This document shows positions 24,557 through 33,500 of a stretch of 64,000 bases of DNA, one piece after another. Numbering within the stretch: position 1 is the stretch's first letter; the number at the start of each line of letters is the position of its first letter. Under the pieces are notes generated by a model. The model was not told the DNA's origin. It saw only the letters and a list, made by a program, of their open reading frames with translations, and ran no database searches. Source of the DNA: Acherontichlamydia pituitae (GTDB taxonomy: Bacteria > Chlamydiota > Chlamydiia > Chlamydiales > Rhabdochlamydiaceae); NCBI GenBank assembly GCA_019634675.1, contig JAHCAX010000002.1:302248-366247 (forward strand). The letters are read 5' to 3'. The position numbers and the translations under genes were made by a program.

Positions 24557-27500
24557 ATGAAAAAAAAATCCCACATCTTCTTCTTCTGCGCCTTCGCTCC
24601 CTATTCACTCTTTTCAAATCCCCAAGGGTTTGATTTGAAATCAGGAGATGCTGTCCTATCTACTCCCGATCCTTCGACTCTTTCGATCCATACAAGCAAT
24701 CAAGCTATCATTAACTGGGAAAGCTTCTCCATTTCACAAGGAGAAATTACACGATTTGTAATGCCCGGAAAAGAATCTGCTGTCCTTAACCGAGTTGTTG
24801 GCGGCAATTTAAGCGAAATTTACGGCCATCTTGAAGCTAATGGCAAAGTCTTCCTCATTAATCCTAAAGGGATCATCTTTGGCGAAGATGCTCAAATCAA
24901 TGCTGCAAGCTTCTTCGCATCGACACTCGATGCTCTCGACGTCGATTTCTTAAAAGGAGCAGAGATCGCTTTTTGCGGAGATTCGAAAAGCTCCATTATT
25001 AATATGGGCACCATTTCAGCTTGGGACGGAGACGTCGCTCTTATTGCCTATCACATCGACAACCAAGGAGTCCTTGAAGCTAGACATGGCGTTGCTGCCC
25101 TAGCCGCTGGAACCAATATCCTCCTTTCCCCGCAAGGCAACCAGAGAATCTTAATCCGAGCATGCTCAATTGAAAAAAATGAAGAGGCTGTCGGCATCAA
25201 TAACAGCGGAACCATCACAGCTCTTCAAGCTGAACTTAAAGCAGACGGCAATCCTTACCAGTTTGCCATTAAAGACAGCGGACATGTCGACGCTCTAGCA
25301 GTTGAGCAGCGTGGAGGCCATATCTATCTGGTCGCCGAGGGAGGGCGCCTGGACGCAACAGGCTCTTACAACGCAGCTCATTCAGACGGCCAGGGAGGAC
25401 AGATCCACTTTCTTGCAAACGATGTTTATCTGTACGACGAAGCTGTAGCCGATGTCTCTGGCGGATCGGGAGGCGGGACCATTTTGATCGGAGGAGATTA
25501 TCAGGGAAAAAATCCTGAGATCCCTAACGCAAACGTAACGTTTGTCGGAGACACGGTCGCTCTTAAAGCCGACGCAACGGATTGCGGCAACGGCGGCAAA
25601 GTGATCTTGTGGGGAGAAGAAGGAACTGGATTTTTCGGAGAGATTTTTGCACGAGGGGGAGAGTTAGGGGGCGATGGTGGATTTGTCGAGGTTTCGTCTC
25701 CTGGCCACCTCGATTTTAACGGCATCGCCGATCGAAGCTCCCCTCAGGGAAAAGACGGAATGCTATTCTTAGATCCTTGTAATGTCACCATTTCTACTTC
25801 AGGAAACACCGGCTATTCGTACCATGCGTCAACAAGCCCTACCTATACATTTAGCGGATCGACGGCAAATATCAACAATGGAACCCTTGGCAGTAACCTC
25901 AATAGCGGGCCTGTTCAAATTTTTGCTGGTACTGGCTACAGCGGAACTGCTCCATCGGGGTCGATCACGTTTAACCCAGGGGCCAATGTATCTTGGTCAA
26001 AAACAAACTCGCTTGACATGAGATGCGATGGCGGCCCCATCCAGATTAATAGTGTGATTACCAGTACCTCAACGGGTTTTGGAAGCAATCCCGTTGTTTA
26101 CATGCTCGCAGATAGTTTAACGATTGGAAAATCCGACCATTCTCTTACAGCAGATTGCGGAATATCGATTGCTTCAGGCGAGGTTCAATTCCTCGGCTCC
26201 CAAACTGGCGGATTTGCTATTTATGGCGGTACGGGAGCTTCTTCTGCAGAAGGGTTTATTAAAACCGCAGGAAGTGGCTGTGAAGTTGATATTAGTGGTG
26301 TTACCAGCATCTCTTTAGAAGCAGGAACATCTGCAACAGCTGGCGCCCAAGGCGCCTACATCAAAGCCACAAGCGGCTCATCGACTGTCTCTTTGCTTGT
26401 CAACACCGGTTCTGCCGGCGATATAACGATTACAGCCGGAGCAGGAACAGGCTCGAACGATGCCGGTATTTTTTTCACAGGATCTGCTACTGGGGATGTG
26501 AATGTTAGCGCCAATCGAGCTGTAATCATCACAGGTGGCAGCGGAGCTCCTAGCAGCGCAGGAATTCAAGCCACAGGAAAAATGACGGTATATGGATATG
26601 GAAACGGAGGCGCAACGCCAGACATCATCGTTCAGGGGGGAACTACCGCAAATACGCCAGCTTTCATTGAGTTAATCAATAGCTCATCTAAGATGAATCT
26701 TGCAGGATGGTCCTACGGAATCTCCATTCTAGGAGGATCGGGTTCAAACTCACCAGCGTATATCACAGCAACGGGAAGCTCTCCGATTCCAATCGGAGGC
26801 GGCAGTGTGACCCTAGCGGGAGGGACTGGATCGAACTCTCCAGCATATCTGTCGACGAATTCAGGATCAATTACAACACTGGCCCAGCAGATTGAATTTG
26901 GAGGGGGTTTCTCGCTGACAGGAGGCAGTGGATCTGGGAGCCCGGCTTATATCACGTCTACATCGGGCTCGATCAACTTAAATACAGCCGGCAGCTACCC
27001 CATCACTCTTACAGGAGGAAATACCGGCTCCGGAAGCGGAGCCTACATCAGTACTGCATCTGCTGCGAGCACCCTGACTTTAGCAAGTTCCACCATTTCT
27101 TTAACTGGAGGAAACGCAGCATCCTGCGCGGCGGAAATCTATACTGCAGGGACTAACCTGACCTTAGACCTTATTCGTTCTACTGACTCCGGATCGATTT
27201 CTCTTCATGGAGGAGCTGGAGACAGTTCTTATGCTGAAATCTACACATCGGGAGCAACGACTGCAGCAGGGACAACGAGAATTGCGATTGGTCAGACCAA
27301 CGCGATCAATGGGATCTCCCTGATAGGAGGATCCGGTCCAACCAAATCGAGTGCAAAAATCGCTACGCGGACCGGAGGAGATATCCTGTGCACGAGCAAA
27401 TCCAGCTATACAATTACGGGAGGAACCGGATCAAGCGAGTCCCTTGCGGGGATTTATACAGGGGTCACTTCAGGCTCTGGAAATCTCAATGTAACTGGAA

Positions 27501-30500
27501 CCAGCTACACGTTAAAAGGGGGAGATGTAGGAGGGACTGGCAACAATCGAGCAGAGATTTCCACGGTGAATGGAGGATCGATCGGACTCAACTCAACAAG
27601 TGGAACAGTTACCCTTCAGGGATTTAATGCGCAAACAAGCGATGCGCGGATTATCACTCAAGTAGGAACTTCCCCGATTACGATCACGACAAAAGGAGCT
27701 CTATCCTTACTGGGAGGAACAGGAGCTCAGGCGGCAGCTGAAGTTGCCACAGTAGCCGGCGGCGATATCACCTCGACCATTACAGGCAATTACACCATTA
27801 CAGGGGGAACTGGATCGACCGACTCTCGAGCCGGCTTTTATGCAGGTTTCACTTCAGGCTCAGGCGGCGTCTCCTTAAGCGGCGCAGGCTATTCACTTAC
27901 AGGAGGCCTTTCTGGTACAGGGACGAATTCAGCCGAAATTCTTGCAGCCGCCGCAGGCGGATCCATCAGCCTCACCTCTAACAACAGCCCGCTGGCCCTT
28001 TTAGCTCAAGGAGCGATAACAAGCGATGCACGCATCGCTGCCCAAGGCTCTGGAACCATGATGATCAATAACATCAGCACTTTTTCCGCAACAGGCGGTT
28101 CCGGAACGACAGCACGCGCTATCGTTGCTACAAATCAAGGCGGCTCTATTACGATTACAGGTTCTGGCAACTATACGATTGCTGGAGGAACAAGCGCTAA
28201 TAATTCCTACGCTGGCATTTATGCAGGACTCTCTTCCGGCTCAGGCAGTGTCACCTTAAGCGGCGGCGGCTATTCGCTCACAGGCGGCCTTTCCGGCACA
28301 GGGACGAATTCAGCAGAAATTCTTGCTTCTGGAGCAGGTGGTTTGATCAGCCTTACCTCTAATGGCAGCCCGCTGACTCTTTTAGCTCGAGGAGCAACCG
28401 CAAGCGATGCACGTATTGCTACGCAAGGCTCTGGAGACATCACGATCCATAACATCAGTACTTTTTCCGCAACAGGCGGTGCCGGCGATACAGCACGCGC
28501 TATCGTTGCTACGAATCAAGGCGGATCCATTACGATTATAGGTACCGGCGACCATACGATGACTGGAGGAACAAGCGGGACTGAATCAAGAGCTGGCATC
28601 TATGCAGGTCTTACATCGGGTTCCGGCGGCATTTCAATGGCAGGTAATAGCTATACATTGACAGGGGGAGCAATGGGCGCCGGCTTTAACCGCGCCGAAA
28701 TCAGCTCATCTGGCGGCGACATCAATCTTACCGCTTCTCTCGGACCTAGCAAACTTCAAGGCGGAGGAGGATCCAATACTGCAACACGCATTGTAGCTAA
28801 CACTTCAGGCTCTATCTCTTTTAATGCAGGCGGAGCTTTTTCGTTGTTGGGTTCGACAACAGCGACCGGAACTAACGCGCTAGCTTCCATGACGACCGAT
28901 AACGGAAATATCTCCCTTACCGCTTTAGGGCTGCTTACCCTGCAAGGGGGCGGCTATTCAGGAACTTCAGCGCAAATCGCCACAGGAAGCGCTGCAAACA
29001 TCATCACTACCCAATCGATCGGCCTCACTCTACAAGGCGGAACCGCTGCTGGCGCTTTTGCAGAGATCTCTACGGTTGGAGGCGCGATCAGCATCGATGG
29101 AACGACAAATGGCGCTGGAAGCATTTCCCTAGCAGGAAACACGGCTGATAGCACCTATGCGCAAATCATTACCACAGGAACTCCGCAAGCGGCGAACATG
29201 ATCCAAATTGGTCAAATGTCAGGGGCAGGAATTGTTCATCCAACTTCCATCACTCTTGCAGGCAGCAGCGGCACAACGTCTTCCCGCGCGATCATTGCAA
29301 CAGATACAGGCGGCAATATTCTTTCGACAATCACTGGGAACTATACATTCACTGGAGGTCAAACCAATGGAGCTGCTTCCGACGATGGCAGAGCTGGTAT
29401 TTATGCAGGTCTTTCATCGGGCTCCGGCGGCATCACATTGGCAGGCAATAGCTACACGTTGACAGGCGGACCTCTGGGCATCGGCATCAACCGCGCTGAA
29501 ATCATTTCATCTGGAGGCGATATCAACCTTACCGCCTCTTCCGGACCTAATAAACTTCAAGGCGGAGGAGGGTCCAATTCTGCAGCACGCATTTTAGCCA
29601 ATACTTCAGGTGCTATCTCATTTAATTCAGGTGGAGCAATTTCGTTATTGGGATCGACGACAGCAACTGGGACCAACGCACTTGCTTCGATGACAACCGC
29701 CAATGGAAATATCTCGCTTAACGCTGCAGGGCTGATTACCTTGCAAGGAGGCGGCTACTCAGGAACTTCAGCGCAAATCGCCACAGGAAGCGCTGCAAAC
29801 ACCATCACCGCCCATTCGATCGGCCTTACCTTACAAGGAGGAACCGCTGCTGGCGCTTTTGCGGAGATCTCTACAGTTGGAGGCGTTATCAGCATCGATG
29901 GAACAACGAGTAGCGCTGGAAGCATTTCTCTAGCAGGCAACACTGCTGACAGCACTTATGCGCAAATCATTACCAAAGGAACTCCGCAAGCGGCGAACAT
30001 GATCCAGATCGGTCAAATTGCAGGAGCTGTCCATCCAACCTCCATCACTCTTGCAGGCGGCAGCGGCACAACATCTTCCCGTGCGATCATTGCAACGGAT
30101 ACAGGGGGAACTATACTCTCGACTATCAGTGGAAACTACACATTCACTGGAGGACAAACAAACGGGGCCGTTACCGACGATGGCCGAGCTGGTATTTATG
30201 CAGGCCTTGCATCGGGTTCCGGCGGAATCACATTGGCAGGCAATAGCTACACCCTGACAGGCGGGCCTCTGGGCATCGGCATCAACCGCGCTGAAATCAT
30301 TTCATCTGGAGGCGATATCAACCTCACCGCCTCTTCCGGACCTAATAAACTTCAAGGCGGAGGAGGGTCCAATTCTGCAGCGCGCATTTTAGCCAACACT
30401 TCAGGTTCTATCTCATTTAATGCAGGTGGAGCTGTTTCGTTGTTGGGATCGACGACAGCAACTGGGACCAACGGTCTTGCTTCGATGACAACCGCCAATG

Positions 30501-33500
30501 GAAACATTGCACTTAACGCTGCAGGGCTGCTTACCTTGCAAGGGGGCGGTTACTCAGGAACTTCAGCGCAAATCGCTACAGGAAGCGCTGCAAACACCAT
30601 TACAGCCCAGTCGATCGGCCTCACTCTACAAGGCGGAACCGCTGCTGGCGCTTTAGCAGAGATCTCTACAGTTGGAGGCGCGATCAGCATCGATGGAACA
30701 ACGAGTAGCGCTGGAGGTATTTCTCTGGTAGGCAATACGGCTGACAGCACCTATGCGCAAATCATTACCACAGGAACTCCGCAAGCAACGGACATGATCC
30801 AAATCGGTCAAATGTCAGGAGTTGCCCATCCAACCTCCATCACTCTTGCAGGCGGCAGCGGCACAACATCTTCCCGTGCGATCATTGCAACGGATACAGG
30901 CGGCAATATTCTATGCACAACCACCGGCAACTATTCGATGACAGGCGGGACAAGCGCCAATGATTCCCGCGCTGGCATTTATGCAGGCCTTTCTTCAGGA
31001 TCTGGCAGCGTCACTTTATCCGGAGGCGGTTATTCGCTAACAGGAGGGCTTTCCGGCGCAGGGACGAATTCAGCAGAAATTCTTTCTTCCGGCGCAGGCG
31101 GTGCGATCAGCCTCACCTCTAACAACAGCCCGCTGATCCTTTTAGCTCAAGGTGCGACAACAAGCGATGCGCGCATCGCTACTCTTGGCTCTGCAGACAT
31201 CTCGATCCAAAACATCAGCACTTTTTCCGCAACAGGCGGTTCCGGAACGACTGCACGCGCTATCGTTGAAACGGATCAAGGCGGTTCTATTGGGATTACA
31301 GCCTCTGGCAACTATACGATGACTGGAGGAACAAGCGGGACCGACTCTCGAGCTGGCATTTATGCAGGACTCTCTTCAGGCTCTGGCAGTATTTCCTTAA
31401 CTGGAGCCGGCTATTCGCTCACAGGGGGGCTTTCCGGCGCAGGGACGAATTCAGCAGAAATTCTTGCTTCCGGTGCAGGTGGAGCGATCAGCCTCACCTC
31501 TAACAACAGCCCGCTGACCCTTTTAGCTCAAGGAGCGACAACCAGCGATGCGCGCATCGCTACGCAAGGCTCCGGAGACATCACGATCAATAACATCAGC
31601 GCCTTTTCCGCCACAGGCGGTTCCGGTACGACAGCCCGCGCTATCGTTGCTACGGATCAAGGCGACGACATAACGATTACAGGGTCTGGCAACTATACGA
31701 TTACCGGAGGACAAACGAACCTAGTCAATACCGATGACGGCAGAGCCGGCATTTATGCAGGCCTTGCATCGGGTTCCGGAGGCATCACACTGACAGGCGC
31801 TAGCTACACACTCACAGGCGGACCTCTTGGCATCGGCATTAACCGCGCCGAGATCAGCTCCTCTGGAGGAGATATTAGTCTCACCGCCTCTTCCGGACCT
31901 AATAAACTTCAAGGCGGTGGAGGGTCCAATTCTGCAGCGCGCATTTTAGCCAACACATCAGGTTCTATCTCTTTTACTTCAGGTGGAGCGATTTCATTGT
32001 TGGGATCGCCGACAGCGACCGGGACTAACGCTCTTGCTTCGATGACAACTGCCAATGGAAACATTGCGCTTAACGCTGTAGGGCTGCTTACCTTGCAAGG
32101 GGGCGGTTACTCAGGAACTTCAGCGCAAATCGCTACAGGAAGCGCTGCAAATACCATCACTGCCCAGTCGATCGGCCTCACTCTACAAGGCGGAACCGCT
32201 GCTGGCGCTTTTGCAGAGATCTCTACAGTTGGAGGCGCGATCAGCATCGATGGAACAACGAGTAGCGCTGGAAGCATTTCTCTAGCAGGCAACACTGCTG
32301 ACAGCACCTATGCGCAAATCATTACCACAGGAACTCCGCAAGTGGCGAACATGATCCAGATCGGCCAAATGTCAGGAGTTGCCCATCCAACCTCCATCAC
32401 TCTTGCAGGCAACAGCGGCACAACATCTTCCCGTGCGATCATTGCAACGGATACAGGCGGCAATATTCTATGCACAACCACCGGCAACTATTCGATGACA
32501 GGCGGGACAAGCGCCAATGATTCCCGCGCTGGCATTTATGCAGGCCTTTCTTCAGGATCTGGCAGCGTCACTTTATCCGGAGGCGGTTATTCGCTAACAG
32601 GAGGGCTTTCCGGCGCAGGGACGAATTCAGCAGAAATTCTTTCTTCCGGCGCAGGCGGTGCGATCAGCCTCACCTCTAACAACAGCCCGCTGATCCTTTT
32701 AGCTCAAGGTGCGACAACAAGCGATGCGCGCATCGCTACTCTTGGCTCTGCAGACATCTCGATCCAAAACATCAGCACTTTTTCCGCAACAGGCGGTTCC
32801 GGAACGACTGCACGCGCTATCGTTGAAACGGATCAAGGCGGTTCTATTGGGATTACAGCCTCTGGCAACTATACGATGACTGGAGGAACAAGCGGGACCG
32901 ACTCTCGAGCTGGCATTTATGCAGGACTCTCTTCAGGCTCTGGAAGCGTTACTTTATCCGGAGGAGGCTATTCGCTCACAGGGGGGCTTTCTGGCGCAGG
33001 GACGAATTCAGCAGAAATTCTTTCTTCTGGAGCAGGCGGAGCGATCAGCCTCACCTCTAACAACAGCCCGCTGGCCCTTTTAGCTCAAGGAGCGACAACA
33101 AGCGATGCACGGATTGCAACTCTTGGCTCTGCAAACATCGCGATCAATAACATCAGCGCCTTTTCCGCTACAGGCGGTTCCGGAACGACTGCTCGCGCTA
33201 TCGTTGAAACGGATCAAGGCGGTTCTATTGGGATTACAGCTTCTAGCGACTATACGATAACTGGAGGAACAAGCGGAACCGACTCTCGAGCCGGCATTTA
33301 TGCAGGACTCTCTTCAGGTTCAGGCAGCGTCACCTTAAGCGGAGGCAGCTATTCGCTAACAGGAGGACTTTCCGGCGCAGGGACGAATTCAGCAGAAATT
33401 CTTGCTTCCGGTGCAGTCGGAGCGATCAGCCTAACCTCTAACAATAGCCCGCTGGCCCTTTTAGCTCAAGGAGCGGCAACAAGCGATGCACGGATTGCAA

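Noticed and set aside
28954..32307. Four similar 66-codon minus-strand frames inside the exoprotein gene (28954, 29755, 30550, 32107)
   Set aside because: They are the antisense of the A modules; their spacing equals the repeat period, and none has a ribosome-binding site. Useful only as markers of periodicity.
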